A program made the position numbers and the translations under genes. The notes under the pieces are model-generated. The model saw only the letters and a list, made by a program, of their open reading frames with translations, made no database searches and had not been told where the DNA came from. Positions 1 to 11,467 of a DNA stretch of 64,000 bases are shown in pieces. Source of the stretch: Whalleya microplaca (taxonomy: Eukaryota > Ascomycota > Sordariomycetes > Xylariales > Xylariaceae); the NCBI GenBank assembly GCA_022497155.1, contig MU385759.1, positions 186,001 through 250,000 on the forward strand, read 5' to 3'. The first letter of the stretch is position 1; every line of letters begins with the position of its first letter.

Positions 1-1228
1 CAGTTGGTGGCTTGCATGACAATCTGGAGGATCGCGCGAAGGGTTTTAAACCTAACCAGACGTCGTTCTAAAGCAGCGTCGCATTTGACTAAAAATAAGG
101 AGATATGGCGCAAATCGCAATGCGCGATTGGCCGGCGGGCTATCTACGGATCCGGCAGTTACCCGCCAGTCAAAAATGGCCTGGGGAAGTGTGACGTTGA
201 GTTAAACTAGATCGGTAGCACGCTAAACCAGATTTAGTTGGAGCTTCCCGATTCCCCTGACAGCACTTAGCGGCTTGGCACTCAGATCAAGGAGATGCTC
301 GCGCCAGCGCCTGGCCCGAGCGCAAGCTTCCTTCACACAAGCAGGACCAGACCTCACCGGCACCCACTTTCAGCGCAAGTCTGACAGCGAACATCAGGCA
401 GAGACCCTCCCACCATTACCTGCTTTGCTTGCCGTCCTGGCAAAAAGTCAAGCTCTCACGATGGCGAAACCTTCTATAAGAACAAGAGGCCATTATGAGC
501 CAGGGTTTCCGCCCCCGTGCCGCCCTGAGAAGCTCCAATAGGCCTGACCGCTTCGATGACACGAGGTGTAGAGGGGTCGACGAGATGCTAGTCTCGCCGG
601 TGTTCCCTCCAGTCGGTGTGGTTTCGGTAATGAGGCCCAAGCCCAGACGTATCTCGTGATATTGTGTAATTGCGTTTTTTGCGCCTTCGCGACAAGCTCA
701 TGTCGAGGAGCCCGAGCCCTCCGTTGTTGGCCCCACGCGCAAGCTTCCGGTTCGTTACCAACCTTGCGAACCTCTACCAGAGAACTACCAGAGACTACTA
801 CCATACTACCAGAGGCATCGTGGCCTTGGGGGTTCTGTCTGCTTCTTCCCGGGAACGGTCACACTTGCGCGACCCCAGAAAAGGCGGCCAGACCACATTC
901 CTTCTGGCTTATTGCTCCACCATAGAAAATATATGACACGACGCGCAGCCGTTAACGGACATGGCTACCGGACTGGTGGGCCTGAACGCGACGTCGTGGC
1001 ATCGCTATGCGATTTCTGCTAGGTAATGTCTTTAATTGCCGATTTGGAGACTATCGCGAGTCCCTTGGGTTCTGGTAAGTATATGAAAGCTCGATGTGAT
1101 GGCCAGGTTGAGGAGATTTTGCTTGTGGCAGACAACATCATTCTCCCAACCATCCTCCTCCTGCTCCTGCTCCTCCTAATACTCCTTGATACTTCATCAA
1201 GCCTAGCTTCTTTTACCCCCTACCTGAA
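1..1228. other. Left-edge region without a supported gene
   Basis: Only short open frames occur here, on both strands, and none resembles a known protein or shows a plausible splice structure. The last part (about 1140-1228) is rich in C and T, with a run of CTCCTCCTGCTCC-like sequence. It probably forms the 5' leader and promoter of the MFS gene starting at 1229. The rest could be the 3' flank of a gene beyond the window. Confidence 0.5.
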
Positions 1229-2775
1229 ATGACCTTGGTTAACGACAAAAAGGCGTATCGCCCAGATGTATCTGTCAGAGCTGTGGACCACAGTGAGCCG
1301 TCAGTCTCTTCTGATGAGCCTGGTACTCCAAGCACAATAGCGCTTGATGCTCACGAGGATGATTTATATCCTGACGGCGGTGCTGCTGCGTGGCGTCAGG
1401 TTCTAGCTGGTCACTTGAGTACGTATTGCGCAGTTGTAAATTTCTTATTTGGGTTTCTCCTATAGTTGTGTCTATTTTCGGATATTTCTAGGGCTTAGAC
1501 GACAGTTCATCTCACACTATACTAATTTTGCTGCTTGTGTAGTCAATGTTATAGCATCCGGCTTCACCTCAGCCTTCGGTATATATCAACTTTACTATAC
1601 CGAGACGCTTCATCTTCCCGCATCGCAGGTATCATGGATCGGATCCGTCCAAATCTTCCTTTACAACCTCATCTGCACCCCAGCTGGGCGCATTGCTGAT
1701 GCGGGTTATGCGCGAGAGGCTGTCGTAGCCGGTTCCTTTTTCGCTGTGTGCGGAACCTTCATGACTAGCCTGGCAACCGAGTACTGGCAGATTTTTCTTG
1801 CTCAGGGGGTTTGCACTGGCCTTGGGCTAAGCCTGATGTTCATGCCCACAGTGACGATCCTCACGTCGTATTTCCAGAAGAAGCGCTCGCTTGTCTTGGC
1901 AATGTCTTCTGCTGGGAGTGGGACTGGAGGCATCATTTTCCCCGCGACAGTGCAGTATCTCATACCCCGGATCGGCTTCGCTTGGGCCGTCAGGTGTGCG
2001 GGCTTGGTTACCCTAGTCATTGTGGTTATTATTACTTTGCTCCTGAAGCCACGTCCCACCAAACGTCAGAGTTCTAGTACTATGGTGGATTGGGCAGCGT
2101 TCAAAGACCCTCCCTATGTCCTTTACGTTGTGGGAGCGTTTCTTTTCTGGTGGGCATTGTACTTTGGATTCTTCTATGTGAGTACATTGCCTTGCCCCAT
2201 AAACTGGCTTCAAACAGTTGCTTTACCAGATACTAAGACATTTACTTACAATCGCGCAACAGATCAACACATACGCCACTATAGTCGCAGCCTTTACGCC
2301 CACCTCTGCCGTCTCCCTCCTCCTCATCATGAACGCCGTCGGCATCCCCTTCCGGCCCCTGGTGGGCTACCTCGCCGACACCTACCTGGGCCCCATCAAC
2401 GCCTTCATCCTGACCATCGTCGCCGTAGCCGCCACCTTCTTCGTCTGGATCGGCATCACCACGCCCGCCGCCATGTACGGCTTCGCGGTGCTGTTCGGCA
2501 TCGTCAACTCCGCCGCCCAGGGCGCCTCCGCCGGCGCCCTCGCCAGCCTGACCACCGACCCCTCCAAGATGGGCACGCGCTACGGCATGTGCTGCACCAT
2601 CGTGGGCTTCGCCACCGTCGCCGGGGGGCCGACCGCCGGCGCCATCATCGATTACTGCGGCGGCAGATATCTGTGGGCGCAGGTGTGGGCGGGTGCCGTC
2701 ACGCTGCTGGGCGCCGTCACGCTGTGCATGGGGCGGTGGTGGATCACGGGGCCGAAGATGAAGGTTAAGGTGTAA
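1229..2775 (+). CDS. MFS transporter, monocarboxylate-transporter (MCT/SLC16-like) family
   Basis: Predicted exons are 1229-1418, 1543-2177 and 2263-2775, joined in phase to give 445 residues. A short acidic N-terminus carries the PDGGAAAW motif that precedes helix 1 in fungal MCT-like carriers. Across the first joint the protein reads INVIASGFTSAFGIYQLYY, a typical helix 1. About twelve hydrophobic segments follow, with AGRIAD after helix 2 and a long loop near residue 210. Both introns start GTACGT or GTGAGT, and the second has a TACTAAG branch point. The family moves monocarboxylates and similar small solutes across the plasma membrane, and the substrate here is unknown. The third exon is much richer in G/C at third positions than exons 1 and 2. 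No neighbour suggests a cluster role. Confidence 0.88.
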
Positions 2776-5700
2776 TTGCACTGCTTAGGATCTAAGTGGG
2801 AATGGAAGGGGAGGAAAGGGGGGAGGGAAGAGAAATACTATCGGTACCAGTCCAATCTTGTGAAGGGGGCGATCGCAGGCCTAATTATAATGCCGGTTCT
2901 ACGGGATAGAACTGGGTTTCGATCGATTGTCGTCTTCCGTTCAGTACTTCATAATCCTGTATGTATGGGGGCAGCATGGCGTCGTTGTTTGGCTAGAGCG
3001 GGTTGGGGGTTCGGGGGCTTTGTTCGGGGTTTAGGAAAAATTGAGCTTGGTGTTGGTGGTGGTATAGGGGTAGGTAGAGGCAAGGGGGCTTGGATATGGG
3101 CGGGGGGCTATATCTTGGGTGTATGATTGTGGTCGAGGTTCGTGGTCGATAGAGCCTGCTACGGGGGTTGGTAATCGTAATCATGTGTCCGTCGGGTTGG
3201 TTCCTGTATGATTGTTGGTAGCTCATACAGCTACACTAAAAGGGGTCTTGGATAGAATAAAAGTGGTGGTTTTCTCATATCGAAATATGTTCTTGTGATT
3301 GTGATTGGCAAGTGATGCTTCTAGATAAGTATTGGGTTTCTATCAAATTATCTAAATGATCTTATTTGGTTCGAGTCAAATGTCTGTATTTTTAAGCCCC
3401 TAGCTTCCTCAGAACGCCTGCATCTCAAACAGTCATAACAGTCTGATGCAGTCACCACCGCCAAGGCTATATAAGTTGTCCCTCAGTTTTGGAGCATATT
3501 GCAGTATTTATTACCATGATCACCGTTGTCTAGAATGGGTCTTAAAGATGCATTTCGGCTCCGCCAGGGGTAACACAGAGAGAGTAAGTAGGTAAGTAAT
3601 TTGTAAGGGGTGTAGTCTGTTGGTACTATTTGTAAGCAACCTGGAAGATATGTGGGTTTGCGAGCATGACGCTAGTTGTGATACCGTCGTCCATGAAAAG
3701 CAGCGACATATAAAAGTCAAGGAAAGGGGGAGGCTTTTTGGCAGATCCTTAGAATACAACAGGACCGCCGCCTCCCAGCTAGTGACCAGAGTGCGTTCGT
3801 TAGTTAGGGTTCCTACTTCAACTCACCCTCCCAGACAAGCATTGACACATATTTTTTTGCTATGGCGTGCCGTTTACGCACTGGTGGACTATGTTGACAG
3901 GATCGTATTACATCAGATTAGGCGGGTGCAGATCCCGTTTGCGCCACCTCTTTTACTGGTCGTATTACACGACATAGGCATGCACCATGCACGTCGGAGG
4001 AAAACTGGGGAGGTAAGATGCAGCCCGCACCCAATAGAACCGTGGAAGATGTTGATGGGGATTGATAGGTGATAAGGCACGTTCCGTTGACCTAACCCAC
4101 ATACTTGAAGGCTGTGATTATCTTACGGTTGACAGTCGAAACCATGGGATGATAGAGGTACTTCGCGATATGTCGACGCGCTCAAAAAACTATCTTCTAT
4201 ACCTAAAGTTTATATACTTTGTATAGCCTTACTCAGGAGAAAGAATGGCATCATACCTTTTCGATATATTTTGTTGGGAGTTACAGGCCTGGGAGGTATG
4301 GGTGCCTAGCGCACGGTAACCCACAGTCGCATCTTGACTCGCCAAATCTGCTGTAGTGCAACACTCGGGCCACATTTGTGTTTCTGTATTCAGTAATGTG
4401 TCTTTCGACAACCTTCTATGATTGGCCGAAGGTGTTATACAAGCCAGGGCTCAAGTGGATGATATGCCGTTAGAGTTTCCCGTCTCCTACATACTAAGTA
4501 CATATGTAGAAGAAGAAGAAGAAGGGTTTGTTTACAGCAGCATGTCAAGGGGATAGGTACATGGACCCTTAGATGCACTGTTAATACATGTATGTAGAAG
4601 GCGAGCTGAGGAGCAACGTCATTTATCCTGCCAATCACTCTTCAACTTTTTATCTTCACCATTACCTAGCTGCCTCTACTTGTATCACCATCATCACTTG
4701 AAATGCTCAAGAGACCGAAATCCTAAGCACTAACTCTAACTGCGCATCAGTTTCTATGACTAAACATAACCCTCGCTGGCGTTGATTATGTGGTAATAAC
4801 TGGCGAACTGCTGTGGTAAACCAATAGCCATGCGCAATTGAGTATTGAGGTGTTAGTCAAGTCTTTGAAGGCCTCAACATGAAAGACCAGGCTTTTCAAT
4901 TAGCCCACAGTTCCCACAGATGACGAATCACATCTGCTACAGAATTCTACTTGTAGTCTTCGGAATCCTGCTGTTCGGGATTCTTGAGTTCGAGATTCTA
5001 GTACCTACTGTTCGGAACTGCACCTCGAATTGCGTTCCTGTCAAGTGTGCAAGGAACAATGCCTTGCGCTAAAGTGGTAGATATCTACGCCTACTTGGCT
5101 TAATATAGTGTTACACACCCGACCAATCATCACATAGCAATTGCATATTTGGCTCGCCACAACTTGGCTCTTCTGCTTTCCTGGCACATTGATTATTCAA
5201 GTTATCGTAACTACGACTGATCTACCAGTCAATGCGGCCAACGTGTTTTCGATTTGCTACTGAGTCAAAGTCTTTCAGTGTCTAAGACTCTATATCACAT
5301 GTCTCGGCAGAATTTTTATCTCCGTCGCGTTCAGCTTTCCAACGGTGGCTGACTGATTGATTTGGTAGGCACGGCCATGCTCTTTACCTAGTTCTATTTC
5401 AGCAAGATGCCATTGCCGAGCCTCGATATGAGCCTTGGAGAACCGAGCAAACAGGGCAATCTGGGGGCCAAGTCCAGGTCGCCAAGGGACCAGGATGACT
5501 TTTCGCGGGGTAACGCTCTTGAGCGAGTAAGAATCAACGGAATTAACACACGAGAACACCCCCCACGAGGTGCTCTTTTGCCAAGAAGAGTTGAATAGCC
5601 GTCTGGGCAAAACTAGGGGGTTCAATGTTGATTCAATCAAAACCTGTCGTTGATTTGCCGACACTCCATCTCACCCTCCCTGTCCGCGTAGGGGTCCGGG

Positions 5701-5921
5701 GCCTGGGCTCTTTTGATTTGCCCCAAATCTTTGGGGAGCCCATGTGGACGAGAGGATTGCATATATACCTAAATACAAGGGTGCGATCTTTCATCTAGTA
5801 TTATATAAGGTTCAAGTCGTGCCCTAGAAAGTCTCAGAGGTGTCACGCATCCCGATTAGTCTCCCTAGCTTCCTCCCTCCCTTCTCTCTATTTAACTTCG
5901 TCAACTTCGCGCACGATCACT
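2776..5921. other. Long intergenic region, no supported gene
   Basis: About 3.1 kb between two MFS genes. The frames at 3620-4072 (+) and 5290-5664 (-) are the longest, but neither has recognisable motifs or a splice context. A short (AGA)n microsatellite lies near 4508-4526. The end of the region holds the promoter of the next gene. Confidence 0.5.
5801..5889 (+). promoter_or_regulatory. TATA-like box and CT-rich leader of the DAL5-like gene
   Basis: TTATATAAGG at 5801-5810 lies about 115 bp before the start codon at 5922. A pyrimidine-rich stretch at about 5869-5889 follows. A TATA box followed by a CT tract is the usual arrangement near fungal transcription starts. The role is inferred from position only. 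Confidence 0.5.
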
Positions 5922-7469
5922 ATGGCGTCAAGCAGGGATCTCGATGAGAAAGGTCAGGTTGAGCATAACGATGCCATTTTGCTTGAAAGCAAGAGCGAAG
6001 GCTCCTTGGAGGCACCAAGATGGACCGTAGAGGAGGAGAATGCTGTTCGCAGGAAGCTCGACTGGCAGATCGTCCCGATCGTGACCCTCATGTATCTGCT
6101 TAACTTCCTTGATCGGTAGGAATCCCTTCGAATGGCGGTGCTCACTTTATGCTAAATGTGGCTCAGGATTAACATCGGTAATGCTCGTATCCAAGGCTTG
6201 GAAAAGGACCTCGGACTAGTTGGATATCAATTTAATATCGCAACGAGCATTTTCTATATCGTGTACTCGACAACAGAGGTGCCGTCCAACATCGTACTTA
6301 AGCGCGTCGGCCCACGGTTCTACCTCCCGAGTCTTGTCTTTCTTTTCGGCATGGTCTCCTTGTTTACAGGATTCGTCAACAATTTCAGCCAGCTGTGCGC
6401 CGTGCGTGCTTTGCTGGGTATATTCGAGGGTGGCATTATGCCAGGCATTGCCTTCTTCCTTAGTTCGTTCTACAAAAGAGAAGAGCTCTACTTCAGAGTT
6501 GGTATTTACGTCTCATCCGCATCGATTGCCGGCTCTTTCGGTGGGTTGTTAGCAGCAGGACTCACGCAGATCCCCGACTGGGGAGCCGCGGGTGCTAGGT
6601 TGCATACGTGGCGAAACATATTCTTCTTCGAGGGGCTCATCACCATACTTGTTGCGTTCCTTGCACCAATAGTCCTGCCACAAACTCCTGCCACTGCGAA
6701 ATCTCTGAACGATCGAGAGAAATGGATCGCTACGGAACGAATGCTGCTAGAACACAAAGTGAGGTCTAACGAAAAGGTGCAGCCACACCATATCAAGCGT
6801 TCATTCTTTAACATTAACAACTGGATCTGTGCTGGTGGTTTCTTCTTTATTAATATCTCAGTTCAGGGTCTATCCGTGTTTATGCCTACGATCCTGAGGG
6901 AGCTTGGATGGGAGGCGATGAGGGCACAATACTTCACCGTCCCCGTATACGCCGCTGCTGGGTTCATAGCCATAGCTGTGGGTCTGATAAGTGACAAGAC
7001 AAGAATGCGTGGATTCTACCTCGCCTTGTTTACGTTCCTCGGCATCACGGGCTTCGCCATACTTCGATGGGGCTCGGGCAGCGCACTCAGATACACAGCC
7101 GTTTACCTGTGCGCCGTAGGCGCGTTCCCCGGCGGGCCCGGGTTTCTGTCCTGGGCCCTGAACAATGCATCCGGCCCATCCATACGCGCTGTCAGCGGAG
7201 GCTGGATCGTTGGTTTCGGTGGTCTGGGAGGCATTGCTGCGGTTTGGGCCTATCTTCCCGATGACGGCCCTAACTTCCCCATTGGCCATACCATCAATCT
7301 TACCACGCAAATCCTCGCCCTGTTCCTCTCTATCGGAGGCATCGTATACTGTTTGTGGGAAAATCGCCTACGTGACCGCGGTGGTCGTGACGGTCGCCTG
7401 GAAGGGCTGACCGAAGATGAGAAGACGGACCTTGGATACAGACACCCGGAATTCCGATACATTGCTTGA
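5922..7469 (+). CDS. MFS permease, DAL5/Tna1-like anion:cation symporter family
   Basis: Two exons, 5922-6115 and 6167-7469, separated by a 51-nt intron, encode 498 residues. The joint restores LLNFLDRINIGNAR, the hallmark helix-1 motif of the allantoate/nicotinate/pantothenate symporter family. Other family features follow: YSTTEVPSN in helix 2, then RALLGIFEGGIMPG, and a loop with HTWRNIFFFEGLIT between helices 5 and 6. The length is normal. Members import organic anions such as allantoate, nicotinic acid or carboxylates with protons at the plasma membrane, and the substrate cannot be read from sequence. The N-terminal 35 residues are acidic and cytosolic. A TATA-like element and CT tract precede the start. 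A 12-bp palindrome lies in the 3' flank. Confidence 0.92.
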
Positions 7470-10400
7470 TTTAGAAGGGGATACTTTGAGGGCTACTATT
7501 ATAGAAGTGGATTGGGGTCATCGAAGACAATATTTTAGCATGTCTCGAGACAATATATATATCAATGGAAGGATATTGCGCTAGGTAGAGCACATCGCGG
7601 ATTGTTGCAGACTTCTACCTGGTATATCAAAATAGACAACGAAAGACATACATCAATTATCACAATCGTTGCTCTCTTCTTTACATGTGAAAATGATCCT
7701 AAGCCGTCAGATGAGGTGGCCCCATCCTGAAGGTCTAGCGTATCCTAGTACGACTCTTAACTGGGCCAGACTCTGTAGCAGTCTCCCGCACGCCGGATCT
7801 TATAATATCAAGCGGATAGAGTAGTCAATATGGTTGGTTTCTTGGCCGCAGGTTTTTGCCACGAGACTTAGTACCTGATTATGAACACAGTAGGCCCGGT
7901 CAGATCTAGGTAGTGTCCAAGTGCCACACTGTACCATATTCCAAAGAGAGACAGCCGGAAACATGTCTTACACATAACATATGCACATGTTTTTCCTCTA
8001 TGATAATGCCTATAGTTACTAGAAGGATACGGTTCGGTCTTATATCTCATACACTTACATACAATTCTAGCAAAGTGCAGTGCACCCCGAGAGTATGGCT
8101 CAGGACTACAGGGGTAACGCTAAGCAATCCCGAGAGCCAGACACCTGGCTTCAATGAGCTAGTAAACACAATTGTACCGTAACAGGCCCCTGCTTGGCAA
8201 ATGCTTAAAACAATTAATCAAAATGACGATTGTGCTACCGTGTTGGGACAAGAAGGCAGATTGCCTTCATACCCTGTCAAAGAGGACCTTACGTACACTC
8301 AATTAGGGTCAAGTCGCCAGTTGCCAATATTGCCATGTTGCTATGCGCAACTTCATTTAGCCTATTTGGATACTTCTTAGATGATAAGGAAGATGAGAAC
8401 ATGCCGCGTTTCTTATCGTCTAGGTGTTTTCACATGTAACTCTGAAGGCTCATTGGGTAATAATTACAGCTGAGAAGATAAACACTGTATTACAGTGCAC
8501 ACTTGCATGCGTACCTGAGCTCTCAAATGGCCTGTCCCAACAGGTTTACAGACAATACTATTATACAAGGAAATGTACTTGTTCATAGAACCAAGTTGAC
8601 AGCTCTGCATCTCACTATAATCCATGATCCATGCTTGCACTAGCCTAGTTCGGACTTCCCCATGGGGAATGTGCCGGTGGCTTGTCATTGTGGTGGCGTT
8701 GCAATGCGCTCCAATCATAATGCCGTTCGCTGTGGCCTATGACTACATCTCGAGTGCTCTCATCGATATTCATCGATGAAGGAGACACCCTCAAGATTAA
8801 ACACGGGAAGAATCAGTCAAACTACGAGCTAATCATGTCATTGAAAGTCACGCTGAATAAAACCATGCCAAGATTTTCACAGATATCTCGAGATACAGAT
8901 TAACCACTTGTTCAAGCTTTCGATTAAGGTCCGAGGTTTCCTATTGATGTACCTAAAAAGTATTAGTTCAGTATATAGGTGGCTGTTATATGTATCAAAT
9001 GGCATCTCTCGAGTTCCAGGTATATTGTCAATTTACGCCATCCTATATGTCGCAACCTACAAGATCCCTCGGGATATCACAGCCAATGGTTAAGCGACAA
9101 CGACCAAATTATCAAAATATAGATATATACGAATTGCTTCTACCGAGTAATCTATATCACACATTAAGGTCGATGACATAGTTTCTGTTTTATACCCTCA
9201 GTAGCGCTTAGACAGACTAAACCTTCACTTATCAGCTGTCAAGCTGTGCTAAAGCAGGTAAAACAGCGTATTATAAACTTTCGCTATTCCATATCCACTT
9301 AGTTTACTTAAAGATCCTTTTTGAATACTTATAGCTACACGTTTAATTAGAAATAAAGTTAGAAGTTGAAATCAGCAACAACTTAGCTGTGCTTCCATAT
9401 CGAAAGGGCATACCACCCTTTAATATAGAATACACTTCACTTATTCTTACAACTCTAGTTACATATGTTCTTTAGTTGAGTTTTGATTATATGGTCCTAA
9501 TACCTATCTGTAGAAAGTCAAGAATTACTACTAGCATTGTAGGTGGTTAAGTTTGAAGTGACTCTGAAGTCAATACGATGATTCGCGTAGTGCCTGGGAA
9601 CTGAAACTATTGCGTGTCCTGGGTCTAGCGTACTGGAACTATTCAGCTAAGGAATCGTCATTGTCTACACAGTTGCGTACTCAGTCCAGTTTGTCATGAT
9701 AATGTCCTCGGGGCATATAAAGGGAGGCTGGCTTTCGTGTAGCCTACGACTTCGTTGTCCTATATATTTCTAGATTTGGACCTCGACGTACTGCTCTTAA
9801 AACGCTATGCGCAGCTAACCATAGAAGTTCTGGGCTTCATCCTATCTGTCACATTATTGAATAGGTATTTCATAGTAGAAATTAGGCGTGGGAACTTCCT
9901 ATTTTCCATTATATCACCGGCAGTTTGCTTTCGTAGGTGAGGTTCACCGCCTGTTCAAGTACCATGCCCGCCTTTCCCTGGACAGCAACAATGCGTCCGG
10001 GGAAGTTCGTCCACATCTATCCCTTTCCGGATAATTGTTGAAACATACATCTCTACTATATAATTATTCATATGCTTAGTTCATAAAACAACCCTTCCAT
10101 ATTAATTTGTTGCTAGAAAGCGGAAGGGTAGACGCGAGGGAAGAGTTGGATAACACGACACGAAGTCAGCACTGGAGAGAAGAGGGGGAAAAGAAGTAGA
10201 AAGAAGAACAATTACCTGGATAAGGACCTAGATTGAAGGCAGTGTGCCTAAAGACCACTTTTCTTCATTGCGATTGACTACCTGTCCTGTTATGCAGCTT
10301 GCGACACCCCCGTTAAGCCACTCACGCCCCAGCTACGTCCTCCCAGCTCCCCCAACCCTAGTGTCGATGATAATCCTCAATCTTATCTTATTTTAAATAT

Positions 10401-10522
10401 TTCAGAAGCTATATATTAGCTTAATGGCGTATCAAGTCAAATATATGAAATATTCCATACCGCCGGACCATTATTTCAAGATACGGTTTCTAACGCCCAC
10501 TTGTTCCCACCCCATCAATCTC
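7470..10522. other. AT-rich intergenic region, no supported gene
   Basis: About 3 kb. From roughly 8800 to 10100 the sequence is markedly AT-rich with many TA dinucleotides and only short frames, as in decayed or RIP-mutated fungal DNA. A TATA-like CATATAAAGGG near 9714-9724 has no convincing gene after it. No transposon ends or transposase fragments could be recognised. Confidence 0.5.
7541..7552. repeat. 12-bp perfect palindrome in the 3' flank of the DAL5-like gene
   Basis: TGTCTCGAGACA is its own reverse complement. It lies about 72 bp after the stop codon, followed by an AT run. It may be a protein-binding site or a 3' UTR hairpin. Confidence 0.5.
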
Positions 10523-11467
10523 TCAAGGGCTAACTATGGCACCCAAGAACCCTAAAATTCTAGAGACCGTACTCGCGACCCCTGATCCATCCTTCCATAT
10601 CTCATCATGGTCTCCCTTGAGATCCTTCACCTGCATGACCTCCATACCATCGTTCTGAAGCCTCTCTGCCATCCCGTCCGCTTCCGCCTCATCAACCAGC
10701 GTGTCGTCGGGCGACGATCCCAAGACCGCAATGCACCCGCCCTTCCAGGCATCACGGTAACTACTCGGGTACTTCACTGGCGACGCCGCGTCCCAATTCT
10801 CACCAGCACTGCCGGGTTCTCCAAAGGCCGCGGTGATGAACCCCGCGTACGCACCGCCGACGCGCCTATTGAGACCTACCAGATCGTAAATCCCCTCGAA
10901 ACCGAAGATGGCCTGTGGAAACACGAGCTCCGTGACCGACGAGCTCATGAGCAACTGGAAGGCCAGGCACCCGCCGGCCGAGTGGCCCACCAGCACGTAT
11001 CGCCCGCCGAAGCCGTAGCGCCGCTGCAGGAAGACCAGCGCCGCGCGCACGTCGTCCACGTGGTCCGGGTGCACAGCACCGCGGTACTGCGCGGGTGGCG
11101 TCGTGGCCGGGTCTTGTGGGAAGTCCGGGTGCGGGCTGAGCCGGTAGTCGATGGATGCAAAGGCCGCGATGGCAGCCTTGTCGCTGTCGCTACTCTGCTG
11201 GATGCGCCTGATCGAGGATTCGAAGGTCTCGAGGCCTATGCGCGGGTCTCGCCACGCGCCGCCGTGGATGTAGCTGTGTTTGCGGTGTTTAGCGTTGGGA
11301 GGCCCTGCAAATTGCAAGGGGTTGATTTGGGGAATAGGGGAGAAAGGGGGGGTTTACATGATCCAGTACCTGGACGCGTCGCTGATGTCCAGGTCCCATA
11401 CTCCGACTCGCTGGAGCTCGTGCGCCGTGCCGTATTGGTGCACTTCGTATTTGAGCGATGCAGCCAT
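10523..11467 (-). CDS. BNA7: Kynurenine formamidase-like alpha/beta hydrolase
   Basis: Exons 11467-11358 and 11273-10523 with an 84-nt intron encode 286 residues. The splice chosen (ATCAT, then intron, then CTACATC) restores RYWIIYIHGGAWRDP. It thus places the HGGAW oxyanion-hole motif (about residues 40-44) directly after an N-terminal strand, as in Bna7-type formamidases. The nucleophile elbow is GHSAGG near residue 132. The acid is probably in SSPDDTLVD and the histidine in GDHDEIW near the C-terminus, which completes the Ser-Asp-His triad. Known Bna7 enzymes hydrolyse N-formylkynurenine to kynurenine in tryptophan breakdown and de novo NAD synthesis, in the cytosol. Related fungal hydrolases share this layout, so the exact substrate is less certain than the fold. 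Confidence 0.85.

Noticed and set aside
3620..4072. 150-residue open frame on the + strand
   Set aside because: No recognisable motif, no splice context, biased composition and no support from codon usage.
5290..5664. 124-residue open frame on the - strand
   Set aside because: Not recognisable. It overlaps the likely upstream region of the DAL5-like gene, and codon use looks random.
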